This document shows positions 1 through 8,899 of a stretch of DNA of 12,205 bases, in pieces. Where the stretch lies: positions 1-12,205 of the forward strand of contig JAGOCN010000023.1 in the NCBI GenBank assembly GCA_017998735.1, in the 5' to 3' direction. The position numbers were made by a program, and so were the translations under genes. The notes beneath the pieces are model-generated. The model was given only the letters and a program-made list of their open reading frames with translations, was not told the origin of the DNA and made no database searches. Within the stretch, counting starts at the first letter, position 1, and every line of letters starts with the position of its first letter. Source of the DNA: Giesbergeria sp. GTDB taxonomy: Bacteria > Pseudomonadota > Gammaproteobacteria > Burkholderiales > Burkholderiaceae_C.

Positions 1-2502
<2,502 letters not shown>

Positions 2503-2530
2503 TGAAACGGGAAATTTCAAGGGCAGTGGG

Positions 2531-3637
2531 TCAAATGCGCATCGGCATGACGACGTACTTGAAGCTGTCGTTTTCGGGAATGGTGATGAGCGCCGAGCTG
2601 TTGCCGTCCGCCAGGTCCACCTTCACCATGTCCTGGCCCATGTTGGTCAGGGCATCGATCAGGTAGGTGACGTTGAAGCCGATGTCGATGGCGTCGCCGC
2701 TGTAGTCGATGTCGAGTTCGTCCACCGCTTCTTCCTGCTCGGCGTTGTTGCTGGCCACCCGCAGGGTGCCCGGCTCCACGCTCAGGCGCACGCCCTTGAA
2801 CTTTTCGCTGGTCATGATGGCGGTGCGCTGCAGGCTGGCCAGCAGCGGCGCGCGGCCCAGCGTCACGCTGTTCTTGTGGTTCTTCGGAATGACGCGGTTG
2901 TAATCGGGGAACTTGCCTTCGACCAGCTTGGTGACGAACTCCATCGCGCCAAAGCTGAACTTGGCCTGGTTGTTGGCAAAGCACATTTCAATGGCGCCCT
3001 CGGCGTCACTCAGCAGGCGCTGCAGCTCGATCACGGTCTTGCGCGGCAGGATCACCTCCTGCTTGGGCACTTCCACGTCCAGCTGGCTGCTGGCAAAGGC
3101 CAGGCGGTGGCCGTCGGTGGCCACCAGGCTGAGCTGCCTGCCCTCGGCCACGAACAGGATGCCGTTCAGGTAGTAGCGGATGTCCTGCACCGCCATGGCA
3201 AAGGCGACCTGGCCCATCAGCCCCTTGAGCGTCTTTTGCGGCACGCTGAAGGTGGGGCCGAAGCTGGCCGATTCCTGCACCAGCGGAAAGTCTTCGGCCG
3301 GCAGCGTCTGCAGCGTGAAGCGGCTTTTGCCGCCCTTGAGCACCAGCTTGTCCTGGCTGGCCTCGACGCTCACGGTCTGGTCGGCGGGCATGCTGCGCAG
3401 GATGTCGATCAGCTTGCGCGCGTTCACGGTGGTGGCAAAGTCGGCTTCGTCGCCGCCAAGCTCGGCGGTGGTGCGGATCTGGATTTCCAGGTCGCTGGTG
3501 GTGAACTGCAGCGCGTTGCCGCTTTTTCTCAGCATGACGTTGGCCAGGATGGGCAGCGTGTGGCGGCGCTCGACGATGCCGGCCACCGACTGCAAAACCG
3601 CGAGTATTTTGTCTTGGGGTGCCTTCAGAACGTTCAT
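2531..3637 (-). CDS. dnaN: DNA polymerase III beta subunit (sliding clamp)
   Basis: Processivity clamp of the replicative polymerase; it forms a ring dimer on DNA and recruits Pol III, MutS, Hda and others. At 368 residues it matches the usual length (E. coli 366). Family landmarks run from the start MNVLKAPQDKILAVLQSV, through RRHTLPILANV, ATDGHRLA, VEGKFPDYNRVIP and MTSEKFKGVR, to the C-terminal VVMPMRI, close to E. coli VVMPMRL, which forms part of the hydrophobic cleft where clamp-binding motifs dock. The start at 3637 agrees with homologues. The ribosome site is weak (GAGA-like, rather far upstream), so translation may rely on an AU-rich leader. A 199-bp gap separates it from dnaA upstream and 134 bp from gyrB downstream. 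I found no convincing separate promoter, so readthrough from dnaA is plausible. Confidence 0.98.
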   Translation of the reverse strand: MNVLKAPQDKILAVLQSVAGIVERRHTLPILANVMLRKSGNALQFTTSDLEIQIRTTAELGGDEADFATTVNARKLIDILRSMPADQTVSVEASQDKLVLKGGKSRFTLQTLPAEDFPLVQESASFGPTFSVPQKTLKGLMGQVAFAMAVQDIRYYLNGILFVAEGRQLSLVATDGHRLAFASSQLDVEVPKQEVILPRKTVIELQRLLSDAEGAIEMCFANNQAKFSFGAMEFVTKLVEGKFPDYNRVIPKNHKNSVTLGRAPLLASLQRTAIMTSEKFKGVRLSVEPGTLRVASNNAEQEEAVDELDIDYSGDAIDIGFNVTYLIDALTNMGQDMVKVDLADGNSSALITIPENDSFKYVVMPMRI

Positions 3638-3692
3638 GTCTGTCTATCTCTGGTTTATTTTTGAAAGAAAGGTCAATGGCAGGCCACGGCTG

Positions 3693-3708
3693 GTGCCGCG
3701 AACGGCAC
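3693..3708 (-). other. Small hairpin with TTCG loop between dnaA and dnaN
   Basis: In the dnaA-to-dnaN transcript direction, GTGCCG and CGGCAC pair perfectly (6 bp) around a TTCG loop. No T-run follows, so it is not a standard terminator. It might stabilise or process the dnaA-dnaN message. The rest of the 3638-3836 gap shows no DnaA-box match and no gene. Confidence 0.35.
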
Positions 3709-3836
3709 AAGGGAGTGCAGCGGCCTGGCTGCGCAACCCGCCATTTTGCCCGTTCGTACCTCTGCCATGGGCGGTAAAAGCGGTGCGTTCAGGCAGTGCA
3801 AAGGGCAAGGCGGGGCGCAGCAGGGTCATCCGGTGT

Positions 3837-5267
3837 TCAGCCCTTGAGGGTCTGTTCCAGCACATGCAGCTGCTGGTTGAGTTCGATCAGCTGCTGGCGC
3901 TCGGCCGCAATCTTGCGCACGGCATGCAAAACGGTGGTGTGGTCGCGCCCGCCAAACAGCTCGCCGATCTCCGGCAGGCTCTTTTGCGTCAGTTCCTTGG
4001 CCAGGTACATGGCAATCTGACGTGGCCGTGCAATGTTGGCCGGGCGCTTCTTGCTGTACATGTCGGCGATCTTGATCTTGTAGTAATCGGCCACCGTTTT
4101 TTGAATGTTTTCCACAGAAATCTGGCGGTTCTGAATCGAGAGCAGATCGCGCAGCGCTTCGCGGGCCAGCTGGATGGAAATTTCCTTCTGGTTGAAGCGC
4201 GAATAGGCCAGGATTTTGCGCAGCGCGCCTTCGAGTTCGCGCACGTTCGAGCGCACATTCTTGGCAACGAAAAACGCCACTTCTTCGGGCATTTCGGTGT
4301 TTTCCGCGCGCGCCTTGTTGATCAGAATGGCGACACGCATTTCCAGTTCCGGCGGCTCGATGGTGACGGTCAGGCCCGAATCAAAACGCGAAACCAGGCG
4401 CTCATGGATGTCGGCCAGGCCCTTGGGGTAGGTGTCGGACGTCATCACGATGTGGCTCTTTTTGGCCAGCAGCGCTTCAAAGGCGTTGAAGAATTCTTCC
4501 TGCGTGCGGTCCTTGTTGGCAAAGAACTGCACCTCGTCGATCAGCAGCAGATCCAGCGAGTGGTAGCGCTCCTTGAACTCTTCAAAAGTCTTGCGCTGGT
4601 AGGCCTTGACCACGTCGGAGACGAACTGCTCGGCATGGATGTAAAGCACCCTGGCATCGGGCCGGTCGGCCACCAGCTGGTTGCCCACGGCATGCATCAG
4701 GTGCGTCTTGCCCAGGCCCACGCCCCCGTAAATGAACAGCGGGTTGTACAAATGCCCCGGCATGGTTGCCACATGAATGGCGGCAGCACGTGCCATGCGG
4801 TTGGCGGTGCCCTCGACCAAGGTATTGAAGGTGAGTGCGGTGTTGAGCCGGTTGCGCTGCACGCCGTTCGTGCCGTGCATGCCCTCGTCAGGCGATGGCG
4901 TGGGGTCGGGTGCCTGCAGCGGCGTGGCCGGGTGGTGGGGCGACACGTAGGTGCGCACCGTGCTGGTGCGCTGCGCCAGCGCGAGCTCCAGCACCATCGA
5001 CTGGCCGTAGAGCGATTCGATCAAAGCGGCAATGCGGCCGGCGTACTGGGCGCGGATCCAGTCCAGGGTGAAGCGGTTGGGAACGTAGAGCGTGATGCGC
5101 GAGAAATCGTCCGCCACCTGTGCCACCAGCGGCCGGATCCAGGTGCTGAACTGCTGGGCCGGCAGGTCCTGCGCCAGCTGCTCGGTGCAGGCCTGCCACA
5201 GGGCCTGGCCTGCGTCGGCATCAGCGTCTGAAAACAGGCTGCTGCGGGAAAGATGTTCCTCTGTCAT
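3837..5267 (-). CDS. dnaA: Chromosomal replication initiator DnaA
   Basis: AAA+ ATPase that binds DnaA boxes, opens the origin and loads the helicase. The 476 residues compare with E. coli 467. Domain I starts near [27 protein letters not shown] short Pro-rich linker precedes [21 protein letters not shown]. Walker A is G181-T188 (GGVGLGKT), Walker [11 protein letters not shown] has D244/E245. Domain IV carries the DNA-binding signature [11 protein letters not shown] at 439-449. The reading frame stays open upstream to an ATG at 5444, but that start would place the dnaA promoter (5313-5341) inside the gene and adds non-homologous residues. I chose the ATG at 5267 (MTEEHLSRS), with AAGAAG about 10 nt upstream; 5276 is possible but too close to that site. 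DnaA boxes at the promoter and leader suggest autoregulation. Confidence 0.97.
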   Translation of the reverse strand: MTEEHLSRSSLFSDADADAGQALWQACTEQLAQDLPAQQFSTWIRPLVAQVADDFSRITLYVPNRFTLDWIRAQYAGRIAALIESLYGQSMVLELALAQRTSTVRTYVSPHHPATPLQAPDPTPSPDEGMHGTNGVQRNRLNTALTFNTLVEGTANRMARAAAIHVATMPGHLYNPLFIYGGVGLGKTHLMHAVGNQLVADRPDARVLYIHAEQFVSDVVKAYQRKTFEEFKERYHSLDLLLIDEVQFFANKDRTQEEFFNAFEALLAKKSHIVMTSDTYPKGLADIHERLVSRFDSGLTVTIEPPELEMRVAILINKARAENTEMPEEVAFFVAKNVRSNVRELEGALRKILAYSRFNQKEISIQLAREALRDLLSIQNRQISVENIQKTVADYYKIKIADMYSKKRPANIARPRQIAMYLAKELTQKSLPEIGELFGGRDHTTVLHAVRKIAAERQQLIELNQQLHVLEQTLKG

Positions 5268-5282
5268 GGATGTCATTCTTCT

Positions 5283-5291
5283 TGTGGATAG
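5283..5291 (-). promoter_or_regulatory. DnaA box, one mismatch, in the dnaA leader
   Basis: Minus-strand CTATCCACA differs from consensus TTATCCACA at the first base. It lies in the predicted 5' leader of dnaA, directly before the AAGAAG ribosome site, where bound DnaA could hinder transcription. The nine-base match is short, but proximity to the perfect box supports it. Confidence 0.55.
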
Positions 5292-5312
5292 CCGGAACAT
5301 TGCGGGCCGGAA

Positions 5313-5341
5313 ATTGTAGCTTGTCCCGGAGTTATCCACAA
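5313..5341 (-). promoter_or_regulatory. dnaA promoter, sigma70-type
   Basis: On the minus strand, the -35 is TTGTGG (5341-5336), a 17-nt spacer follows, and the -10 is TACAAT (5318-5313), one mismatch from TATAAT. Predicted transcription start is near 5306, giving an about 39-nt leader to the ATG at 5267. The -35 overlaps the perfect DnaA box at 5332-5340, a layout that would let DnaA repress or tune its own promoter. Confidence 0.65.
5332..5340 (+). promoter_or_regulatory. Perfect DnaA box
   Basis: TTATCCACA matches the high-affinity E. coli R1-type consensus exactly. It overlaps the -35 of the dnaA promoter. It could serve autoregulation, origin function or both. Confidence 0.85.
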
Positions 5342-5398
5342 TTTTTACAGGCTGCATTCCAGCCCTTCCAAGGCCTTTGACAAGCCCCTGGTCCGGCG

Positions 5399-5410
5399 CC
5401 TTTGCAAAGG
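5399..5410. promoter_or_regulatory. 12-bp palindrome upstream of the rpmH promoter
   Basis: CCTTTGCAAAGG is a perfect palindrome 17 bp upstream of the rpmH -35. Its position between the divergent promoters suits an operator, but no regulator can be named. Confidence 0.3.
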
Positions 5411-5427
5411 GCGTTGGCGGGGGTTTA

Positions 5428-5456
5428 TTGCCTGCATGCGCCAAGTCAGCGATAAT
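5428..5456 (+). promoter_or_regulatory. rpmH operon promoter, sigma70-type
   Basis: The -35 is TTGCCT (5428-5433), the spacer is exactly 17 nt, and the -10 is GATAAT (5451-5456). Predicted start is near 5463, leaving an about 136-nt leader before rpmH. It probably drives rpmH, rnpA and yidD, and perhaps yidC. Confidence 0.7.
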
Positions 5457-5465
5457 CTTTCGTTT

Positions 5466-5483
5466 CCCTGAATGTGTTCAGGG
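5466..5483 (+). other. 5'-terminal hairpin of the rpmH leader
   Basis: CCCTGAA (5466-5472) and TTCAGGG (5477-5483) form a perfect 7-bp stem with a TGTG loop, beginning within a few bases of the predicted transcription start. Hairpins placed this way are known to protect mRNA from 5'-end-dependent decay, which would suit a highly expressed ribosomal protein message. No protein-binding role is evident. Confidence 0.5.
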
Positions 5484-5525
5484 CAATTTGACCCGGACCG
5501 CGCCATCAAACCAGCCTGCTGTCAG

Positions 5526-5561
5526 GCGCCAGACAACCCTGGCGGCAGCGGGCGCTTTTTT
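5526..5561 (+). terminator. Attenuator-like structure in the rpmH leader
   Basis: Two mutually exclusive pairings are visible. CGCCAG (5527-5532) pairs with CTGGCG (5539-5544). Alternatively, GCGCC (5526-5530) pairs with GGCGC (5551-5555), which sits directly before six Ts (5556-5561). The second form resembles a weak intrinsic terminator with a long loop, the first an antiterminator. No leader peptide or known ribosomal-protein site was recognised, so regulation here is inference. Confidence 0.35.
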
Positions 5562-5598
5562 GCCTGCGCGGCGCCATTGAACCCTCAAGGACCTGACC

Positions 5599-5733
5599 AT
5601 GAAACGCACTTACCAACCCTCCAAGACACGCCGCGCCCGCACCCACGGTTTCCTCGTGCGCATGAAGACCCGTGGCGGCCGCGCCGTCATCAACGCCCGC
5701 CGCGCCAAGGGCCGCAAGCGCCTGGCCGTCTAA
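5599..5733 (+). CDS. rpmH: 50S ribosomal protein L34
   Basis: Small basic protein of the large ribosomal subunit, 44 residues, the usual bacterial length. It begins [20 protein letters not shown] and ends in an Arg/Lys-rich tail ([13 protein letters not shown]), both diagnostic of L34. AAGGA at 5587-5591 lies 7 nt before the ATG. It is the first gene of the rpmH-rnpA-yidD-yidC cluster and follows a strong promoter with a structured leader. The rnpA start lies 71 bp downstream. Confidence 0.98.
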   Translation: MKRTYQPSKTRRARTHGFLVRMKTRGGRAVINARRAKGRKRLAV

Positions 5734-5804
5734 GGCCGCAGGCTCTTGGGCTTGCTTGCCCCTGCACGCCCGGCAGTGTCGGACGGACCGCACGGGGCTT
5801 GCCC

Positions 5805-6380
5805 ATGCAGCGGCTGAAGACGCGCCCGCAGTTTCAGGCGGCGCTCAAAGGCGAAACCGTGGCACGCACGGCCCACTTTGCCCTGCACCGCGTGGCACTG
5901 GGCGCACAGGTGCGCGCGCAGTCTGGCGTGCCATTGCCTGTGCAGCCAGAAATGCAGGCAGGCGAAGCCCTTGCGGCAGGCCCTGCCGCTGAAGCATCCG
6001 GTGGCATGGCAGCGCCAGCGGCCGTTGCAGTAGTTGCTGCCGGCCATGGTGGTGTCGCTACGGCGCCTGTGCGCCGTGCGCTGGTGCCGCCACCGCTGTT
6101 TTCCGTGGCCGATGTCTGGCTGGGCGCCATGGTGCCCAAGCGCTGGGCGCGCCGCGCGGTGACGCGCAACGCCATCAAGCGGCAGATTTATGCGGTGGCG
6201 GCAGACCTCGACTCGCCCTTGCCGCAGGCTGCCCATGTGGTGCGCCTGCGCGCCACCTTTGACCGCAAGCAGTTCGTGAGTGCCACATCGTGTGCGCTCA
6301 AGCAGGCCGTGCGCGCCGAGCTGGTGCAGCTGTTTGCCCGCGCTGCGGCTGCAGCGGCAACGCAGAGGGCCGGCACATGA
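5805..6380 (+). CDS. rnpA: Ribonuclease P protein component, with long internal insertion
   Basis: Protein cofactor of RNase P; it helps the catalytic RNA remove 5' leaders from precursor tRNAs. It starts [16 protein letters not shown], and residues 22-32 ([11 protein letters not shown]) fit the first strands of the fold. After an Ala/Gly/Val-rich insertion (about residues 33-98) the fold resumes at [26 protein letters not shown], the RNR signature region. In the signature, R121-N122 is followed by Ala rather than the usual basic residue, with K125-R126 kept. At 191 residues it is far longer than E. coli RnpA (119). The ribosome site is weak (GGGG 7 nt upstream), so coupling to rpmH is plausible. 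Its stop overlaps the yidD start (ATGA). Confidence 0.95.
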   Translation: MQRLKTRPQFQAALKGETVARTAHFALHRVALGAQVRAQSGVPLPVQPEMQAGEALAAGPAAEASGGMAAPAAVAVVAAGHGGVATAPVRRALVPPPLFSVADVWLGAMVPKRWARRAVTRNAIKRQIYAVAADLDSPLPQAAHVVRLRATFDRKQFVSATSCALKQAVRAELVQLFARAAAAAATQRAGT

Positions 6381-6661
6381 TGCGCCGCGTGCTCATCGCG
6401 CTGGTGCGCGGCTACCGCCTGTTTCTCAGCCCCTGGCTGGGCTCTGCCTGCCGGTTCGAGCCGACCTGCTCCGCCTATGCGCTGCAGGCGCTCGCGCAGC
6501 ATGGCGCGGCCGGTGGCAGCTGGCTGACGCTGTCGCGCCTGTGCCGCTGCCAGCCCTGGTGCCAGGGCGGCCTGGACCCGGTGCCGCACGAGGCGCCCCG
6601 CGCCACACGCCTGTTTTCGCGGCTGATTTCGCCGGCCCCACCTCCTTCTTCACCAAAGTAG
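6377..6661 (+). CDS. yidD: Membrane protein insertion efficiency factor YidD
   Basis: Small inner-membrane-associated protein thought to assist YidC-dependent insertion. The 94 residues fit the family (roughly 70-100). An amphipathic N-terminus ([20 protein letters not shown]) is followed by the conserved Cys-containing core with [15 protein letters not shown] and then [14 protein letters not shown]. The tail after residue 75 is variable, Pro/Ser-rich. The ATG at 6377 overlaps the rnpA stop as ATGA and has GAGGG 7 nt upstream; the adjacent ATG at 6380 is an alternative one residue shorter. The overlap indicates translational coupling with rnpA. Unusually, a 323-bp gap with transposon-like ends separates it from yidC. 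Confidence 0.95.
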   Translation: MMRRVLIALVRGYRLFLSPWLGSACRFEPTCSAYALQALAQHGAAGGSWLTLSRLCRCQPWCQGGLDPVPHEAPRATRLFSRLISPAPPPSSPK

Positions 6662-6666
6662 CCTTC

Positions 6667-6984
6667 TTGACATCCTCCCTGCCCTAAAGGACGGGAATTC
6701 CCCAGTACGGGGTTCCATGCCCGGAACCGGCGCCTGCTCATCAGCGCCTTCCTTCACGCTGGCTTCCAGTGTTGCCACCTGCCAGCCGGAACCGCGAGAG
6801 AACTTGCGGCCAACGGAAAAACGGGGAAATACAAGTTTTGCGCCGGCTGCGTAACCGCAAATTCTGGCGAAACTCATTTTTAAGCAAGAAAAAAAGCCAT
6901 GTCAAGACAAAACCACCAGCCCGACAGCTTCGCTGCCGCCCTCTACCTCCCCGGCCTGAAGGCCGAGGTTTCTCGGGAGTTCTG
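6667..6984 (-). mobile_element. Probable IS200/IS605-type (TnpB-associated) remnant or non-autonomous element
   Basis: This gap has no credible intact gene but has structured ends. Near one end, TCCC (6676-6679) pairs with GGGA (6693-6696) around a TAAA loop, with a bulged T6680 and a C-A mismatch. Beside it CCCC-AGTAC-GGGG forms a second hairpin (6700-6712). On the minus strand the edge reads GGATGTCAA (6675-6667), like 3' ends of TnpB elements. At the other end, ACCTC (6945-6949) and GGCC (6953-6956) pair with GGCC (6961-6964) and GAGGT (6965-6969), with a CCC bulge. IS200/IS605 elements carry similar bulged palindromes at both ends in one orientation, and these two look alike on the minus strand. 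Between them, a minus-strand frame ending near 6650 could be a decayed tnpB tail, but I cannot prove that. Orientation and exact edges are uncertain. Confidence 0.5.
6877..6905 (-). promoter_or_regulatory. Minus-strand promoter inside the yidD-yidC gap
   Basis: On the minus strand a perfect -35 TTGACA (6905-6900) is followed by a 17-nt spacer and TAAAAA (6882-6877), 4/6 to the -10 consensus. It would make RNA running across the element remnant and antisense into yidD and rnpA. Activity is inference. Confidence 0.4.
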
Positions 6985-8691
6985 ATGAACGACATCCGCC
7001 GCACCATCTTGTGGGTGATATTTGGCTTTTCCCTGGTCCTGTTGTGGGACAAGTGGCAAATGCACAACGGCAAGCAGGCCACCTTCTTTCCAACCCCGTC
7101 CAGTGCAGTGGCCACGGCCCCCGCACAGCCGCAGGTTGCCAGTCCGGCAGCGTCGGGCGTGCCAAGTGCAGTGCCGGCGGCGGTGGGCACGGCAACCGGC
7201 GCTGCTGCCGTGCCTGCCTCCACGCCAGCCCTGGCAGCTGCCCCTGCACGCGAACAGGTGGTGGTGACCACCGACGTGCTGCGCCTGACATTCGACAGCG
7301 AAGGCGGTTCGCTGACCCGCGCCGAAATGCTGCAGTACGCCGACATGGCCGACAAGTCGAAGAACTTTTTGCTGTTTGACCAGAGCCCCGATCGGGTGTA
7401 CCTGGCGCAGACCGGCCTGATCGGCGGCAATTTTCCGACCCACAAGACGCCCATGACCGTGGTGCCCGGACCCCGCAGCCTGGGCGACGGCCAGGACAGC
7501 CTGAGCGTGCGTTTCGAGTCGCCCAGCGTGGACGGCCTGCAGCTGGTCAAGACCTGGACCGTTCAGCGCGGCACCTACGCGCTGTCGGTGCAGCATGAAA
7601 TTCTCAACACCGGCGCGGCGCCGGTGGCGCCGCAGCTGTACCTGCAGCTGGTGCGCGACGGCAACAAGCCGCCGGGCGAGTCGTCCATCTACTCCACCTT
7701 CACCGGCCCGGCCGTGTACACCGAGGCAAAGAAATACCAGAAGATCGATTTCAAGAAAATCGACGAAGGCAAGGTCGACATTGAAAAGACGGCGTCCAAT
7801 GGCTATGTGGCGATGGTGCAGCACTACTTTGCCAGCGCCTGGCTGCTGGCCGATGGCATCGAGCGCAACCTGTTCATGCGCAAGGTGGACACCAACCTGT
7901 ACTCGGTCGGCATGATCACTTCGCTGGGCAGCATTGCACCCGGTGCCAGCAAGACCGTCGATGCGCGCCTGTTTGCCGGCCCGCAGATTGAAACGCGGCT
8001 GGAAGGGCTCAGCCCCGGTCTGGAACTGGTCAAGGACTACGGCTGGCTGACCATTCTGGCCAAGCCTTTGTACTGGCTGCTCGACAAGATCCACAGCTTC
8101 CTGGGCAACTGGGGCTGGTCCATCGTGGGCCTGGTGCTGCTGCTGAAAATATTGTTCTACTGGCTCAACGCCAAGGCCTACGCCAGCATGGCGAAGATGA
8201 AGGCGATCAACCCCAAGATCACCGAAATGCGCGAGCGCCTGAAAGACAAGCCGCAGCAGATGCAGCAGGAAATGATGCGCATCTACCGCGAGGAGAAGGT
8301 CAACCCGATGGGCGGGTGCTTCCCCATCGTGATCCAGATCCCGGTGTTCATTGCCCTGTACTGGGTGCTGCTGTCGAGCGTGGAAATGCGCAATGCGCCG
8401 TGGATCGGCTGGATCCATGACCTGTCCTCGCCCGACCCGTTCTTCATCCTGCCGCTGCTGATGACGCTCAGCTCGCTGTTGCAGACCGCCCTCAACCCGG
8501 CGCCGCCAGACCCGATGCAGGCCAAGATGATGTGGATCATGCCGCTGGCCTTCAGCGTGATGTTCTTCTTCTTCCCGGCCGGCCTGGTGCTGTACTGGCT
8601 GACCAACAACATCCTGTCGATTGCCCAGCAGTGGGTCATCAACACCCGCATGGGCGTGCCGCCGCAGTTCAACCTGCCCAAGTTCCGCTGA
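6985..8691 (+). CDS. yidC: Membrane protein insertase YidC
   Basis: Inner-membrane insertase of the Oxa1/YidC/Alb3 family; it inserts membrane proteins alone or with SecYEG. At 568 residues it is close to E. coli (548). TM1 spans about residues 5-22 (TILWVIFGFSLVLLW). An Ala/Pro/Thr-rich linker (about 33-90) leads to the periplasmic P1 beta-sandwich (VLRLTFDSEGGSLTRAEM onward). The conserved five-helix core begins near residue 350 and includes SMAKMKAINPKITEMRERL, EKVNPMGGCFP and PAGLVLYWLTNN. K388 aligns with the hydrophilic-groove Arg366 of E. coli, a conservative change. The start has GGGAG 5 nt upstream; the frame is open further upstream but only into the element-like gap. A strong terminator follows. 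Confidence 0.98.
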   Translation: MNDIRRTILWVIFGFSLVLLWDKWQMHNGKQATFFPTPSSAVATAPAQPQVASPAASGVPSAVPAAVGTATGAAAVPASTPALAAAPAREQVVVTTDVLRLTFDSEGGSLTRAEMLQYADMADKSKNFLLFDQSPDRVYLAQTGLIGGNFPTHKTPMTVVPGPRSLGDGQDSLSVRFESPSVDGLQLVKTWTVQRGTYALSVQHEILNTGAAPVAPQLYLQLVRDGNKPPGESSIYSTFTGPAVYTEAKKYQKIDFKKIDEGKVDIEKTASNGYVAMVQHYFASAWLLADGIERNLFMRKVDTNLYSVGMITSLGSIAPGASKTVDARLFAGPQIETRLEGLSPGLELVKDYGWLTILAKPLYWLLDKIHSFLGNWGWSIVGLVLLLKILFYWLNAKAYASMAKMKAINPKITEMRERLKDKPQQMQQEMMRIYREEKVNPMGGCFPIVIQIPVFIALYWVLLSSVEMRNAPWIGWIHDLSSPDPFFILPLLMTLSSLLQTALNPAPPDPMQAKMMWIMPLAFSVMFFFFPAGLVLYWLTNNILSIAQQWVINTRMGVPPQFNLPKFR

Positions 8692-8716
8692 GCGGACGGG
8701 CCTGCCCGCACCCTGC

Positions 8717-8742
8717 AACGGCCGCCCAGTGCGGCCGTTTTT
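8717..8742 (+). terminator. Intrinsic terminator after yidC
   Basis: AACGGCCGC (8717-8725) and GCGGCCGTT (8731-8739) form a perfect 9-bp GC-rich stem with a CCAGT loop, running into a T-run (8738-8742). It lies 25 nt after the yidC stop and separates the rpmH-yidC cluster from the SDR cassette. Confidence 0.88.
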
Positions 8743-8770
8743 CATGGGCGGGCAGCACCGCCCCCTGCCA

Positions 8771-8793
8771 GCCCTGCCGCACGGGGCGTTTTT
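8771..8793 (+). terminator. Possible second terminator after yidC
   Basis: GCCCTG (8771-8776) pairs with CGGGGC (8782-8787), one T-G wobble, around CCGCA, followed by G and five Ts (8789-8793). It sits about 30 nt after the stronger terminator and may act as a backup. Confidence 0.5.
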
Positions 8794-8838
8794 GCCCTGA
8801 CCAGTCTGAAGCCCTTTGGCAAAAAACCCTGAATCTTG

Positions 8839-8899
8839 CTATTGAAAAAGGAGCTGCTGGCGCAGTCTGCAAAAGCGCTGGAGGCACTTTTTGCCAAAA
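8839..8899. repeat. Dispersed repeat, copy in the yidC-SDR gap
   Basis: It starts CTATTGAAA and contains AGCTGCTGGCGCA, AGCGCTGGAGGC and TTTTTGCC, and aligns along its length with the minus strand of 2446-2502. It is enclosed by an 11-bp perfect inverted repeat, TTTGGCAAAAA (8815-8825) and TTTTTGCCAAA (8888-8898), whose right arm lies inside the repeat. A third arm, GGCAAAA at 8911-8917, can also pair with TTTTGCC (8889-8895), so two hairpins compete. Confidence 0.6.

Larger units (their letters stand above)
5268..5598. other. Divergent dnaA/rpmH control region, origin-proximal
   Basis: This 331-bp gene-free gap separates minus-strand dnaA from plus-strand rpmH. It holds two opposed promoters, one perfect and one one-mismatch DnaA box, a 12-bp palindrome and two leader hairpins. 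In many betaproteobacteria the chromosome origin lies beside dnaA, and transcription diverging outward fits that. Only two boxes and no long AT-rich stretch are visible, so a full oriC is not demonstrated here; it may lie just outside the window or use degenerate boxes. Confidence 0.5.

Noticed and set aside
4108..4116. TTTTCCACA inside dnaA as a DnaA box.
   Set aside because: One mismatch at a key position, within coding sequence and isolated; expected by chance.
3180..5231. A 683-codon plus-strand open frame across dnaN and dnaA.
   Set aside because: It crosses two confirmed genes and their gap on the opposite strand, without recognisable motifs; antisense artefact.
5268..5444. N-terminal extension of DnaA to an ATG at 5444.
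   Set aside because: The promoter and perfect DnaA box fall inside it, and the extra residues do not resemble DnaA domain I.
6650..6877. A 75-codon minus-strand frame across the yidD-yidC gap, considered as a tnpB fragment.
   Set aside because: No TnpB catalytic or zinc-finger motif is visible; it may be a decayed tail, but not enough to call a pseudogene.
6769..6984. N-terminal extension of YidC in the same open frame.
   Set aside because: The sequence lies in the element-like gap; YidC homologues begin at MNDIRRT, which has its own ribosome site.
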